The notes: generated by a model not told the origin, from the letters alone. Shown: positions 1 through 8,802, numbered from the stretch's first letter. The stretch is DNA of 64,000 bases from Synechococcus sp. CCY 0621 (GCF_019038465.1 NZ_JAFKRH010000001.1:1-64000), one strand, 5' to 3'. Made by a program: numbers and translations.

Positions 1-91
1 CCACGAAAACGAAGCGGTCGCGCTTGAGCCAGTCGTCGAGGACGTCGAACCATCCACGCGTGGCCGGTGCACGCCCTAGGGCGATCGTCAT
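1..91 (-). CDS. psbD: Photosystem II D2 protein, N-terminal part (cut by window edge)
   Basis: Reading leftwards from the ATG at 91, the frame gives [20 protein letters not shown] and continues [10 protein letters not shown] to the window edge. This is the near-invariant N-terminus of the cyanobacterial D2 reaction-centre protein, which binds P680, pheophytin and QA in the thylakoid membrane. Only 30 codons are present, so no membrane helix or ligand can be checked. The gene diverges from ycf4, and the 153 bp between the two starts must hold both promoters. In this lineage psbD is normally followed by an overlapping psbC, which would lie outside the window. The identification is secure because the first 30 residues are highly conserved. 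Confidence 0.96.
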   Translation of the reverse strand, partial: MTIALGRAPATRGWFDVLDDWLKRDRFVFV

Positions 92-244
92 GGGGGAAAG
101 CGGTGCGGATGACCCGCAGGGCTGTGGGTTACCGGGGGATGGTAACAACGTTGATCCGCCCCCCGTGCCAGGCGACACGGGCTGAAACTGACGCCTCCGG
201 CACGCTTCGCGGCAGGATGGCGGGCCATTGTCCTTTCGTCCCGC

Positions 245-811
245 ATGGCTTCGCCCGGCGTCGCTTCCCCTTCGGCCGACGAGCAGGTGCTGGAGCAACC
301 GGTGCTCGGCTCCCGCCGTCTCTCCAACTTGCTGGTGGCGGCGGCCGTCAGCATCGGTGGCCTTGGTTTCGTGCTCACGAGCGCCTCCAGCCGCTTCGGC
401 CGTGATCTGCTGCCCATCGGCCACCCTGCCGCCCTGGTCTGGGTGCCCCAGGGTCTTGTGATGGGGCTCTATGGGGTGGCGGCGCTGTTGCTGGCCACCT
501 ACCTGTGGCTCGTGATCAGCATTGATGTGGGCTCGGGCCTCAACCGTTTCGATCGCGGGTCCGGCGAAGCCCGCATCAGCCGCCGCGGCTTCCGCCAGCT
601 GATCGAAGTGGTGATCCCCCTGCGGGAGATCCAGGCGGTGAAGGTGGAGGTGCGCGATGGCCTCAGTCCCCAGCGACGCCTGGCCCTGCGGGTGCAGGGG
701 CGCCGGGACATGCCCCTGACCCGGGTGGGCGAACCGATGCCCCTGGCCGATCTGGAGCTGGCGGGTGCGCGCCTGGCCCGCTTCCTGGGTGTTCCCCTGG
801 AGGGCCTTTGA
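245..811 (+). CDS. ycf4: Photosystem I assembly protein Ycf4
   Basis: A 188-residue protein of the length usual for Ycf4, a thylakoid factor that scaffolds assembly of the photosystem I complex. Two hydrophobic segments (about residues 27-47 and 68-95) form the expected N-terminal membrane hairpin, followed by a soluble domain rich in Arg, Glu and Asp. The frame contains family-typical stretches such as [20 protein letters not shown]. It starts at ATG 245 and ends one base before the start of the lipoprotein cyclophilin gene, suggesting co-transcription. Divergence from psbD fits a photosystem gene neighbourhood. There is nothing unusual in its composition or length. Confidence 0.95.
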   Translation: MASPGVASPSADEQVLEQPVLGSRRLSNLLVAAAVSIGGLGFVLTSASSRFGRDLLPIGHPAALVWVPQGLVMGLYGVAALLLATYLWLVISIDVGSGLNRFDRGSGEARISRRGFRQLIEVVIPLREIQAVKVEVRDGLSPQRRLALRVQGRRDMPLTRVGEPMPLADLELAGARLARFLGVPLEGL

Positions 812-812
812 G

Positions 813-1556
813 ATGGGTCAGACAGGCAAGCCACAGCGCACAACCCCTGCAGCCCTTGGCTGGCGGCTGCTGCTCCTGGTGGTTCTGGGGCTGACGCCCC
901 TGGGCCTGGCGGCCTGCGCCGCCGACAGCGGCAACCAACCACTGGGCTGCGAGGCAGCCACCAGCCCCTGTTTGCAGGGCACGGCGGTGGTGGCCATGGA
1001 GACCAGCAAAGGACCGGTGGAAGTGAGCCTGGACGGTGCGGCGGCACCGCTCACAGCGGGCAACTTCGTCGATCTGGTGCGGCGCGGGGTCTACAACGGC
1101 ACGGTCTTTCACCGGGTGGTGCGGGAGCCGGTGCCGTTCGTGGTGCAGGGGGGTGACCCCAGCAGCGCCGATCCCAAGGTGGCCCCCAGCGACTACGGCT
1201 CGGGCGGCTTCGTTGACCCCGCCAGTGGCGAGTCCCGGCGCATCCCCTTGGAGCTCAAGCTCAGCAACTCCCAGGAACCTCGCTACGGCGAGGAGATCAC
1301 CACCCCCACCGCCACGCGCCAGCTGGCCCTCACCCATGAGCGCGGTGCCATCGCCATGGCCCGCTCCAGCGACCCCAATTCCGCCAGCGCCCAGTTCTAT
1401 GTGGCCCTGCAGGCCCTGCCCGAACTGGATGGCCGCTACGCGGTCTTCGGCCGGGTGACCAAGGGGATGGAGGTGATCGATCGCATCCAGCAGGGGGACA
1501 AGCTGATCCGGGCCCGGGTGATTGAAGGGGGCACGCTGGTCAAGAAGAAGCCCTGA
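813..1556 (+). CDS. Lipoprotein cyclophilin-type peptidyl-prolyl cis-trans isomerase
   Basis: A 247-residue protein. The ATG at 813 is chosen over an upstream in-frame ATG at 765 because 765 lies inside ycf4 and 813 is one base after the ycf4 stop. Residues 15-35 form a lipoprotein signal peptide ending in the lipobox LAAC, so the mature protein probably carries a lipid at Cys35. Cyclophilin landmarks follow: [13 protein letters not shown] and a late SAQFYV block. It would catalyse proline isomerisation of exported proteins in the periplasm or thylakoid lumen. The substrate cannot be read from sequence. It is probably in an operon with ycf4. Confidence 0.9.
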   Translation: MGQTGKPQRTTPAALGWRLLLLVVLGLTPLGLAACAADSGNQPLGCEAATSPCLQGTAVVAMETSKGPVEVSLDGAAAPLTAGNFVDLVRRGVYNGTVFHRVVREPVPFVVQGGDPSSADPKVAPSDYGSGGFVDPASGESRRIPLELKLSNSQEPRYGEEITTPTATRQLALTHERGAIAMARSSDPNSASAQFYVALQALPELDGRYAVFGRVTKGMEVIDRIQQGDKLIRARVIEGGTLVKKKP

Positions 1557-1567
1557 GGCCCGCTCAG

Positions 1568-1606
1568 GCGGGGACGCGCTTGCCCTCTCACGCGGGGACG
1601 CGCTTG
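1568..1606. repeat. 15-bp direct repeat duplicating the 3' end of ilvH
   Basis: GCGGGGACGCGCTTG occurs at 1568-1582 and again at 1592-1606, a 24-base period. Read on the minus strand, each copy encodes the last residues of IlvH (Lys-Arg-Val-Pro-Ala) followed by a TGA. The inner copy provides the real stop at 1588-1590; the outer copy lies just past it. It looks like a small tandem duplication in the convergent gap between the cyclophilin gene and ilvH. Confidence 0.75.
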
Positions 1607-2118
1607 TCTGAGGCGGTGGCTTTGAGCAGCTCGGTGTTCACCCCCGAGGCCCGCTCCAGAGCCACCTTGCCCGTGCGGGCGATCTCCAGGATCCCGTAGG
1701 TCTCAAGCAGACGCTCCAGGGCCACCAGCTTGCCCGGATCCCCCACCACCTCAAGGGTGAGGGCATCGTCGGCGACGTCCACCACCTTGGCCCGGAAGAC
1801 CTGGACCAGATCGAAGATGGCGCCGCGGTTCTCCGCCGGCGCCGCCACCTTCAGGAGCATCAGCTCGCGCTCCACCGCCGGAATGGTGGAAAGATCGATC
1901 ACGCCGAGCACGTTGATCAGCTTGTTGAGCTGCTTCGTCATCTGCTCGAGGGTGCGGTCGTCCCCTTCCACCACCATGGTGAGCCGGGACATGCCGCGGT
2001 GCTCCGCCGGCCCCACCGCCAGGCTCTCGATATTGAAACCCCGCCGGGCGAACAGACCGGAGATACGGCTCAGGGCGCCCGATTCGTCTTCCACCAGCAC
2101 CGAGAGGGTGTGCTTCAT
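1588..2118 (-). CDS. ilvH: Acetolactate synthase small (regulatory) subunit
   Basis: 176 residues, the usual length for the IlvH/IlvN small subunit. It binds the large subunit of acetohydroxyacid synthase and confers valine feedback control on branched-chain amino-acid synthesis in the cytoplasm. The N-terminal ACT domain is plain: [20 protein letters not shown] and then [12 protein letters not shown], the effector-binding segment. The C-terminal half (about residues 80-160) matches the second regulatory domain. The large subunit is not in this window. It converges on the cyclophilin gene with only about 30 bases between the stops, and its 3' end carries a small tandem duplication. Confidence 0.95.
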   Translation of the reverse strand: MKHTLSVLVEDESGALSRISGLFARRGFNIESLAVGPAEHRGMSRLTMVVEGDDRTLEQMTKQLNKLINVLGVIDLSTIPAVERELMLLKVAAPAENRGAIFDLVQVFRAKVVDVADDALTLEVVGDPGKLVALERLLETYGILEIARTGKVALERASGVNTELLKATASDKRVPA

Positions 2119-2205
2119 GTCGGGCTCGTGATCGGGGTGCGGCGGGGAACCGGGTGGAAAGCCGGCATGGTCTAACCAAGGTACGCGCCAGGGGAGGCCT
2201 TCCCT

Positions 2206-3180
2206 TCAGCCCGTCTCCAGGCGCTCCAGCCAGCTGAGCACCGCGCCATGGAAGGCGTCCGGGGTCTCATCGTGGGGACAGTGGCCGCAGGAAGGGATCA
2301 CCTGCAAGTGGAGGTCGGGTCGTAGCCGCAGACACTGCTTGGAGACCTCCACCGGCACCAGCCGGTCCTGGCCGCCCCAGACCAGCAGGGTGGGTCGGCC
2401 CGGCCGCTGCAGCAAGGCGACGGCGGTGGCGCGGAACGGCCGCAGCGCCATGCCGATGCTCATGGCCCGCAGGGCCCGCACCGCACTGGGGCGTCGGGCG
2501 GGTCGGGCGATCAGCCGACGCAGCTCCTGATCGCCGATCACCGGGTGGTGGTAGGCCGACTGGATGCCCAGGTCGAGCAGGGGGGAATGGGCCAGCAGGG
2601 GAACCACCAGCTCCAGGGGCAGGAGCCGCAGCAGCAGGTGAATCACCCCCCGCTTCAGCCGCCGGCGCCAGGGGGGACGGCGCGGGGGGTGGCGCCGGGC
2701 CATCAGCAGGCTGGGATCGGGCAGGGGAGCCGCCACCACGGCCCGCACCCACTGGGGGAAGTAGACGCTGCAGGTCAGGGCCACCAGGCCACCGAGGGAA
2801 TGGCCGACCAGCACGGCCGGCGTCTGGACCACCTCCGCCAGGAAGGCCTGCAGCTGCCTTGACCAGAGGCGGTTGTCCAGGGCCTGATGGCGATCCAGAC
2901 CCGGCTGGCTGGAGGCGCCGAAGCCGATCAGGTCGAGGCCGTAGACGCACCAGCCCGCTGCCGCCAGGGGGCCGGCGTTGCGGCGCCAATGGCCACTGGC
3001 GGCCCCGAAACCGTGCAACAGCACCAGCGCCGGCCCGTCAGGGGGACCCAGGCGGCGCCAGTGGCAGCCGTGGCCGCGCCAGTCCCACTGGGCGTGCTCC
3101 CCCCAGTCGGCTCCCTGCTGCGGTGCGGTCTGCACGGGGGCAGGCTGGGGGTCGGCGGACGACACCGATGGTTGCGGCAA
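2206..3180 (-). CDS. Alpha/beta-fold hydrolase
   Basis: 324 residues with a complete alpha/beta hydrolase layout: oxyanion-hole motif HGFG at 56-59, nucleophile elbow GHSLGG at 126-131 with Ser128 as nucleophile, a late Asp near residue 272 in GGQDRLVP, and a catalytic His near 300 in CGHCPHDE. There is no signal peptide, so it is cytoplasmic or membrane-peripheral. Related cyanobacterial proteins are annotated as esterases or haloalkane-dehalogenase-like enzymes, but the substrate cannot be told from sequence. It diverges from the Trm1 gene with only about 10 bases between proposed starts, so one of the two starts may lie further inside its gene. Confidence 0.85.
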   Translation of the reverse strand: MPQPSVSSADPQPAPVQTAPQQGADWGEHAQWDWRGHGCHWRRLGPPDGPALVLLHGFGAASGHWRRNAGPLAAAGWCVYGLDLIGFGASSQPGLDRHQALDNRLWSRQLQAFLAEVVQTPAVLVGHSLGGLVALTCSVYFPQWVRAVVAAPLPDPSLLMARRHPPRRPPWRRRLKRGVIHLLLRLLPLELVVPLLAHSPLLDLGIQSAYHHPVIGDQELRRLIARPARRPSAVRALRAMSIGMALRPFRATAVALLQRPGRPTLLVWGGQDRLVPVEVSKQCLRLRPDLHLQVIPSCGHCPHDETPDAFHGAVLSWLERLETG

Positions 3181-3190
3181 GGACCCGAAG

Positions 3191-4372
3191 TTGAGCGAAC
3201 CCCCTCACTATTGCGAAGGTGCCGCCGTCGTGGAGACCGGTGGCGGCTTCTTCCGACCCGCCTCCAGGCCAGCCAGGGACTTCGGAGTGCTGCTGGCTCG
3301 CAGCCTGGCGGCCTCTGGCCGCGACCGACCCGTGCAGGTGCTGGATGGCATGGCGGGCTGCGGCATCCGGGCCCTCCGCTACGGCCTGGAGGGCGGCGCC
3401 ACGGCGGTGTGGGCCAACGACGCCGACCCCGACCGCCTGCCCTTGCTGGAGCGCAATCTGGCCCGGCTGCCGGCGGCGGTGGAACGGCAGCTGAGCACCG
3501 CCACGGCCCAGCAGCTGCTGGCCGGCTGCCTGGTGGAGGGGCGCCGCTTCGATCTGGTGGATCTGGATGCCTTCGGCTGTCCGGCTGCCCTGGTTCCCCT
3601 GGCCCTGGAGGCTGTGGCCTTCGGCGGCGTGCTCTATCTGGCCAGCACGGACGGACGTTCGGCCACGGGCCATGACCGCCGCGCCGCCGTGCGCCGTTTC
3701 GGTGCCGCCGCCCGGGCCCACCCCGCCAGCTGGGAGATCGCCCTGCGCCTTCAGCTGGGGTTGCTGGCCCGGACCGCCTGGGCGATGGGGCGGGGGCTCA
3801 CCCCCCTGCTGAGCTTCAGCGAAGGCCGGGCGTTCCGCACCGCCGTGCGACTGGCGCGCCATCCCGCCGCTGGGGAGGAGGCCCAGCTCGGCCTGGTGGC
3901 CCACTGTCATGGCTGCGGTGATCAGCAGGTGCAGAGCCTGCTGCGGCTCGGCCGTTGGCGCCCCTGCGCCTGCCCCGGGGCTGTTTCAGACCAGGGGGCC
4001 ATCCAGAGCGGGCCGGCTCTGGCGGTCAGCGGCCCGCTCTGGATCGGCCCCCTCCAGGATTCCGCCACGCTGGTGGCGATGCTGCAGCTGGCCGAGGGGG
4101 CTGGCGCCCATCTGGACCGGCCGGGCCGGCGGTTGCTGGAGCGGCTCCGGAACGACCCGGCCGCGACGCCCCGCTGCTGGCCCGTGGACGCGATAGCCCG
4201 CCGTCTCGGTCAGGGGCCCCCGCCGTTGGCGCAGCTGGTGGCGGCACTGACGGCGGAGGGTTTCGCCGCGGCGGCGAGCGGGGTGATGGCCGGCCAGCTG
4301 CGCAGCGAGGCTCCCTGGCCGGTGATCGTGGCCACGGCCCGGGAGCTGGTGGCCGCGACGGCTGCTAGATAG
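3191..4372 (+). CDS. trm1: tRNA (guanine-26-N2)-dimethyltransferase (Trm1 family)
   Basis: A 393-residue SAM-dependent methyltransferase. The family N-terminus (ETGGGFFRP) begins right after a TTG at 3191, chosen as start because the reading upstream of it lies inside the divergent hydrolase gene. Motif I is [11 protein letters not shown] (about 50-60) and the catalytic-loop equivalent is DLDAFGCP (about 120). Two C-terminal cysteine groups, CHGCG and CAC, resemble the zinc-binding region of Trm1. The family methylates G26, and G27 in Aquifex, of tRNA. It is common in archaea and eukaryotes and, among bacteria, known mainly from Aquificales and cyanobacteria. PetM follows 26 bases downstream. 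Confidence 0.88.
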   Translation: MSEPPHYCEGAAVVETGGGFFRPASRPARDFGVLLARSLAASGRDRPVQVLDGMAGCGIRALRYGLEGGATAVWANDADPDRLPLLERNLARLPAAVERQLSTATAQQLLAGCLVEGRRFDLVDLDAFGCPAALVPLALEAVAFGGVLYLASTDGRSATGHDRRAAVRRFGAAARAHPASWEIALRLQLGLLARTAWAMGRGLTPLLSFSEGRAFRTAVRLARHPAAGEEAQLGLVAHCHGCGDQQVQSLLRLGRWRPCACPGAVSDQGAIQSGPALAVSGPLWIGPLQDSATLVAMLQLAEGAGAHLDRPGRRLLERLRNDPAATPRCWPVDAIARRLGQGPPPLAQLVAALTAEGFAAAASGVMAGQLRSEAPWPVIVATARELVAATAAR

Positions 4373-4398
4373 GTACCCCGTTCCCCCTTGTCCGGGCC

Positions 4399-4497
4399 AT
4401 GGCCTCTGAAATCTTCGGCACCGCCGCCATCTTCTGGGTGCTGATCCCCGTCGGGCTGGCGGGCGGCGCCCTGCTGCTCAAGCTCCTGAACGACTGA
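4399..4497 (+). CDS. petM: Cytochrome b6f complex subunit 7, PetM
   Basis: A 32-codon gene beginning [20 protein letters not shown] and ending in a short polar tail (KLLND). It has a single transmembrane helix with the characteristic [12 protein letters not shown] segment, so it is a peripheral one-helix subunit of the thylakoid cytochrome b6f complex. It lies between trm1 and ycf39 on the same strand, a placement seen in other cyanobacteria. It is easily missed by gene callers with a length cut-off. Confidence 0.95.
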   Translation: MASEIFGTAAIFWVLIPVGLAGGALLLKLLND

Positions 4498-4568
4498 GCG
4501 CCGGAGCCCGGCTCCGCGCTGGGGCCGGACGCACCCTTAGGCTCAGCCCGCTTCCTTTGCAGGGGTCC

Positions 4569-5531
4569 ATGAAGGTTCTGGTCGTCGGTGGAACAGGAAC
4601 CCTCGGTCGCCAGATCGCCCGTCGTGCCCTTGATGCGGGACACACCGTCCGTTGCGTCGTGCGCTCTCCACGAAAGGCTGCTTTTCTGCAGGAATGGGGC
4701 TGTGACCTCACCCGTGGTGACCTGCTGGAACCCGCCAGCCTCGATTACGCCCTGGAGGGCCAGGAGGCGGTGATCGATGCCGCCACGGCCCGGGCCACCG
4801 ATGGCGGCAGCGCCTACGAGATCGACTGGGACGGCAAACAGAACCTTTTCGCCGCCTGTCGGCGCGCCGGTGTGGGCCGGCTGGTGTTCATGTCGCTGCT
4901 GGATGCCGCCAAGCACCGTGGCGTGCCACTGATGGACATCAAGGCCTGCACCGAGGAGTGGCTTGAGGCCTCCGACCTCGACTACACGATCCTGCGTGGT
5001 GTCGCCTTCATGCAGGGCCTGATCAGCCAGTTTGCGATCCCTGTGCTGGAGAGCCAGACCGTCTGGGTGAGCGGTGCACCGACGCCGATCGCCTACATGA
5101 ACACCCAGGACGTGGCCCGTTTCGCCGTGGCGGCTCTTGAGCGGCCCGAAACGATCCGGCAGGCGTTCCCGGTCGTGGGTCCCCGGGCCTGGATCACCGG
5201 CGAGATCACCCAGCTGTGCGAGCGGTACAGCGGCCGCGAGGCCCGGGTGTTCCGGGTGCCGCCGGTGCTGCTGGGCCTAATGCAGTCGGTCACCGGATTT
5301 TTCGAGGCCAGCCTCAACGTGGCCGAACGGCTGGCGTTCGCCGAGGTGGTGGGCGGCGGCGAGCCCCTCACCGCGCCCATGGAGGCCAGCTACGCCGCCT
5401 TCGGCCTGGATCCAGCCGAAACCACCCTGCTCGAGGATTACCTCAAGGAGTATTACGACACGATCCTGCGGCGTCTGCGGGAGATGGAGTCCGACCTCGA
5501 CAAGGAAGCCAAGAAGAAGCTTCCGTTCTGA
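4569..5531 (+). CDS. ycf39: Ycf39-type NAD(P)-binding photosystem II assembly factor
   Basis: A 320-residue atypical short-chain dehydrogenase/NmrA-like protein. ATG 4569 is chosen because the Rossmann glycine motif GGTGTLG then sits at residues 7-13. The four-codon extension to 4557 adds nothing conserved. Ycf39 in Synechocystis associates with high-light-inducible proteins and delivers chlorophyll during D1/PSII reaction-centre assembly. The catalytic Tyr-Lys of true SDRs is not evident, as is usual here. It follows petM by 71 bases on the same strand. Confidence 0.92.
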   Translation: MKVLVVGGTGTLGRQIARRALDAGHTVRCVVRSPRKAAFLQEWGCDLTRGDLLEPASLDYALEGQEAVIDAATARATDGGSAYEIDWDGKQNLFAACRRAGVGRLVFMSLLDAAKHRGVPLMDIKACTEEWLEASDLDYTILRGVAFMQGLISQFAIPVLESQTVWVSGAPTPIAYMNTQDVARFAVAALERPETIRQAFPVVGPRAWITGEITQLCERYSGREARVFRVPPVLLGLMQSVTGFFEASLNVAERLAFAEVVGGGEPLTAPMEASYAAFGLDPAETTLLEDYLKEYYDTILRRLREMESDLDKEAKKKLPF

Positions 5532-5584
5532 AGCGCCACCCGCTGCCAGTTCGTGTGTACTATTGCTGGGGTTTGCCGGCGGTC

Positions 5585-5800
5585 ATGGCGATTTCCCAGA
5601 TCAAGAACCTCCAGCGGCGGCTGGCCAACCTGGAGGAGGAGGCCATCGCCGAGCTCACCCGGGCCTGCGGCCACGAGCTCTGGGCCTCGCTGGGCTTCGA
5701 TGCCTTCGACACGCTTGAGGATCCGGATCGCCGTGCCCGGGCGAACTATTACTACGGCCAGCTCCAGACCGTCAGGGAGTTGAAGGACGCCCTGGTCTGA
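5585..5800 (+). CDS. Small conserved cyanobacterial hypothetical protein (71 aa)
   Basis: 71 residues starting at ATG 5585. The upstream part of the open frame overlaps ycf39 and is not coding. The sequence is acidic and helical (LEEEAIAELTRACGHELW) with a conserved-looking NYYYGQLQTVRELKDAL tail. There is no signal peptide or membrane segment. I do not recognise a function. It converges with the pseudouridine synthase gene, sharing its last 29 bases with that gene's 3' end. Confidence 0.75.
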   Translation: MAISQIKNLQRRLANLEEEAIAELTRACGHELWASLGFDAFDTLEDPDRRARANYYYGQLQTVRELKDALV

Positions 5801-6389
5801 GCAGCGCCGCCAGACGTTGTCGCTCCTGGGCGCTCACGGCGCGCCAGGTGCCCGGGGCCAGACCCACCAGATCCAGGGGCGGACCGCCATCCATCAGGTC
5901 GATCGCCGTGCGCAGCAGGCGCAGGGTGGGCAGCCCCACCGCAGCAGTCATGCGCCGCACCTGGCGGTTCCGCCCCTCGCGCAACTCCAGTTCCAGCCAG
6001 TCGGTCGGCACCCGCAGCCGGTGGCGGATCGGCGGGTCCCTTTCGGGCAGGGCCGGGTCCGCCACGGCCCGGGCCCGGGCCGGCAGGGTGCGTCGCCCCT
6101 GCACCATCACCCCCTGACGGAGGCTGTCGAGGGCGGGCGGCGTGATCACACCCTCCACCTGCACCAGATACCGGCGCCAATGTCCCCGGGCCGGGTCGGT
6201 GAGCCTGGCCTGCAGCCGGCCATCGTCGGTGAGCACCAGCAGGCCCTCACTGTCCGCATCCAGGCGGCCGGCGGCATAGACGCCCGGTTGATCGACCAGC
6301 TGGGCCAGGGTGCCCCAGGGACTGCCCGGTTCCGGTCGGAACTGGCTGAGCACCCCGTAGGGCTTGTGGAGCAGCAGGGTTGTGGTCAC
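5772..6389 (-). CDS. 23S rRNA/tRNA pseudouridine synthase, RluE-like
   Basis: 205 residues of the RsuA/RluB/RluE group. The catalytic signature GRLDADSEGL is at 41-50, with Asp44 the expected nucleophile. The later RNRQVRRM motif is the conserved basic block near the C-terminus. There is no N-terminal S4 domain, which favours RluE-like (23S U2457 in E. coli) over RsuA/RluB, but the exact target uridine cannot be assigned. The start at 6389 gives the typical LLHKPYGVLSQF opening. Confidence 0.9.
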   Translation of the reverse strand: MTTTLLLHKPYGVLSQFRPEPGSPWGTLAQLVDQPGVYAAGRLDADSEGLLVLTDDGRLQARLTDPARGHWRRYLVQVEGVITPPALDSLRQGVMVQGRRTLPARARAVADPALPERDPPIRHRLRVPTDWLELELREGRNRQVRRMTAAVGLPTLRLLRTAIDLMDGGPPLDLVGLAPGTWRAVSAQERQRLAALLRPGRPSTP

Positions 6390-6402
6390 TGCTCCAGACG
6401 CA

Positions 6403-6492
6403 TCAGGCGCTTTCCCGGGCCCGCCAGAGGTTGACCACGCCGATCGAGATCAGCAGCAGGCCCAGATCCATCGAGATGGGAGGAAGGATCAT
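6403..6492 (-). CDS. Possible 29-residue single-span membrane peptide
   Basis: Between the pseudouridine synthase and the IF-1-like gene, the minus strand has an ATG at 6492 and a TGA at 6403-6405. They encode a 29-residue peptide with one hydrophobic segment (DLGLLLISIGVVNLW) followed by a positively charged tail (RARES). This is the layout of small thylakoid or plasma-membrane subunits. No clear Shine-Dalgarno sequence precedes it and I recognise no family, so this could be a chance frame. Confidence 0.35.
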   Translation of the reverse strand: MILPPISMDLGLLLISIGVVNLWRARESA

Positions 6493-6624
6493 GGGGTGGG
6501 GCCAGGGGCGCTCGGTCGGCCGACCCTATCGCTCCGGTCTTCCCATCGTGTGAAGGGCTTGGGAGCCGGCACGGCCGGCGCTTAAGCTGAAACTCTGTTG
6601 TTTTCCTCAAGCCAGCCTTCCCGC

Positions 6625-6894
6625 ATGATCGAAACGTCCGGTGTGATCGAAAAGGAGCAGGGCAATGGGTTCTACCTCGTCACCCTCGAGCAGCCTGCCG
6701 GTCACCAGTGCCTCTGCCGGGCGGCGGGCAAGCTCACCAAGTTTCGGATCAAGCTGCTGGCCGGGGACAAGGTGCTGGTCGAGATCAGCCCCTACGACCT
6801 GACCCGGGGCCGCATCACCTACCGGGAGCGCAATGCCGGAGCCACCGGCCCAAGGCCGGGGGGCAACCGTCCCGGCGGGCCCAGGCGCCGCTGA
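6625..6894 (+). CDS. infA: Translation initiation factor IF-1-like protein (divergent paralogue)
   Basis: An 89-residue S1/OB-fold protein. ATG 6625 gives the opening IETSGVIEKEQGNGFYLVTL, and the IF-1 hallmark SPYDLTRGRITYR is at about residues 55-67. IF-1 binds the 30S A site during initiation. This copy differs from canonical cyanobacterial IF-1: it lacks the usual SKED start, has two Cys (CLC), and carries a Gly/Arg/Pro-rich tail of about 18 residues. It is not in a ribosomal-protein operon, so a second standard infA probably exists elsewhere. Confidence 0.85.
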   Translation: MIETSGVIEKEQGNGFYLVTLEQPAGHQCLCRAAGKLTKFRIKLLAGDKVLVEISPYDLTRGRITYRERNAGATGPRPGGNRPGGPRRR

Positions 6895-6900
6895 GCCTGC

Positions 6901-7275
6901 TCAGATCTCCAGCAGGCCGTCGGTTTCCGGACGGCGGCCAAGGTGCAGATCCCTGGGCACCATCAGCACATTGGCCTGAAGCAGTTCGGGGTGATCTTCC
7001 AGTGTGAGCAGCCACTCACGGAATTCCTCGTTGATGGCGTAGCTGTCTTCGAACAGCTCACGGCCATCGAGGGCGGCACGGCGGGCCAGGGCCCAGCAGA
7101 CCGCCACGGTCACGCGACGATGGACAGCGGCATTGAGGGGACCATCCAGCGGGGCATCAAAACCACCGTCCCGGTCGCTGGCGTCTCTTGGATTGTCCAT
7201 CGGGTTGATCTCGGTGGAAGTCCTGTAGTGCCCACGTTGGCTGCTGGTGGGCACCTCGATGGTGTTGGTTGTCAC
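6901..7275 (-). CDS. Conserved hypothetical protein (124 aa)
   Basis: 124 residues with no signal peptide or membrane span. The C-terminal two-thirds looks like a folded helical domain (VTVAVCWALARRAALDGRELF, DSYAINEEFREWLLTLEDHP). The first 25 residues are polar and low-complexity, so the true start may be the ATG at 7200 (MDNPRD). It converges on the IF-1-like gene with six bases between stops. I do not recognise the family. Confidence 0.65.
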   Translation of the reverse strand: MTTNTIEVPTSSQRGHYRTSTEINPMDNPRDASDRDGGFDAPLDGPLNAAVHRRVTVAVCWALARRAALDGRELFEDSYAINEEFREWLLTLEDHPELLQANVLMVPRDLHLGRRPETDGLLEI

Positions 7276-7320
7276 ATCGTTGCAGGAAAATCGGCGGCAA
7301 ACGGCCAGATGCAGCCACTT

Positions 7321-8802
7321 TCAGGCCGATCCGCGCCCAAAGGACGGCAGCACGGGCCCGCTGACGCTGAGCATCCGGCCGGCATCGTCCGCGATGGCCT
7401 GCAGCGGCAGGCGTTGGTCGCTGGCCGGGGAGCCAGCGCTGCCGGGCACCGTTTCCATCGGGCGGGGCCGAATCACGTAGGGCTCACTCACGGTCCAGGC
7501 CCGGGCATAGCTGATCAGCAGGGGATCGGCCGGCGCGAAGACGTAGGACGGCCGTCGTGGGATGGTTTCCTGACCGGAGCGATCCCCGTCCATGCGAACG
7601 GCCCTGGTGATCGCCTGCACGAAGCGACTGCGGGTGACCACGGTGGTCAGGTAAGCCACCACCCGTAGCCGGGGGGCATCGAAGCCTTCGGCGCACATGT
7701 CAATGCTCACCAGCCAGTCGGCCTCCCCGGCCTGGAAGGCCGCCAGGCGCTGGGCCGCCTCCGGATCCTGGGAGTGCACCAGGTGCACCCGGTCCCCTTC
7801 CTTGGCCAGCAGGTCGGCGATGCAGCCGGCATGGCCGATGTCGCGGGCCACCACCAGACCGCCGGCTCCTGGATGCTCCAGCCGCACCCGTTCCAGGCGG
7901 CGGCGGGCCTGCAGCAGCAGCCGCAGGGCGATCCCGCCCCGATCCCCCGGGCGGATGGCCCGGCGCAGGTTGCGGGCACGCCAGCTTTCACGCTGTTCCG
8001 CCGACAGAGGAGAGGTCTCGGTGTCCCGTCCGCCCTCCGGTCGCCCGTGTTCGACCCAGCCATCCTGGAAGCGGAATTCCAGGGGCCGCACATCGCCGGC
8101 GGCGATCAGGGCACGGGGCTCGACGCAGAGATCCGGGATGATGCGCTCGGCCGGTCCGTGCTGGTCGTGCATCCGCACCCGGCGGCCGGAACAGAAGCCG
8201 AGGTTGTCGGCGCGGAAAGGGGTGCCGGTGAGCCCGAGGCGCAGCTGGGCGCCGCCGCTGAGGCTGCTGAAGGCATGCCCCCAGGCGGTGGCTTCCGGTT
8301 CGAGGGGATCAAGGCCCAGGTGGTGCACTTCGTCGCCGATCGCCAGCCAGCGGCGGCCATGCAGATGGGCGGCCAGCTCCCGCTCCAGGCGCCGGCGGTG
8401 CAGGGCAGCCGCCTGGTAGCTGAGCAGCAGGCCCTGGCCGGTCGCCGCCGCAGGCGGTCCCCCTGGGGTCTCCCATTCCTGCAGGACCAGGCCGAGGCGG
8501 GCGGCGGCGCCGATCCACTGGCGGGCGATGGCACTGCGGTGGCAGAAGACTACGAACCGCTCCAGGCGTCCTTCCCGTTGCAGCTGCTGGAAGGCGAGCA
8601 GGGCCCCCAGGGTTTTGCCGGCGCCGGGACCGGCGTGCAGGAGCACGTCCTGGCCCCCGGGGCTCGCCGCGACCAACCGGGCGCGCAGCAGCTGAATCAG
8701 CCGGCGTTGCCAGGCCCGGGGCTCGGGGCCGCGGGGGGCGCCGGGGACTCCCGGCAGGCCTGCATCACGGCGCAGACCCAGATCGAAGGACGGTGGCGCC
8801 AT
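7321..8802 (-). CDS. Superfamily 2 DEAD/DEAH-type helicase
   Basis: A 493-residue two-domain RecA-like ATPase. Walker A GPGAGKT is at 58-64, Walker B DEVH at 157-160, motif III-like LTGTPFRAD soon after, and motif VI-like QAITRAVR in the second domain. The layout matches the compact ResIII/UvrB-type helicases used in DNA repair or restriction, but no nuclease, methylase or partner gene is adjacent. The nucleic-acid substrate is unknown. The gene diverges from pntA. Confidence 0.85.
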   Translation of the reverse strand: MAPPSFDLGLRRDAGLPGVPGAPRGPEPRAWQRRLIQLLRARLVAASPGGQDVLLHAGPGAGKTLGALLAFQQLQREGRLERFVVFCHRSAIARQWIGAAARLGLVLQEWETPGGPPAAATGQGLLLSYQAAALHRRRLERELAAHLHGRRWLAIGDEVHHLGLDPLEPEATAWGHAFSSLSGGAQLRLGLTGTPFRADNLGFCSGRRVRMHDQHGPAERIIPDLCVEPRALIAAGDVRPLEFRFQDGWVEHGRPEGGRDTETSPLSAEQRESWRARNLRRAIRPGDRGGIALRLLLQARRRLERVRLEHPGAGGLVVARDIGHAGCIADLLAKEGDRVHLVHSQDPEAAQRLAAFQAGEADWLVSIDMCAEGFDAPRLRVVAYLTTVVTRSRFVQAITRAVRMDGDRSGQETIPRRPSYVFAPADPLLISYARAWTVSEPYVIRPRPMETVPGSAGSPASDQRLPLQAIADDAGRMLSVSGPVLPSFGRGSA

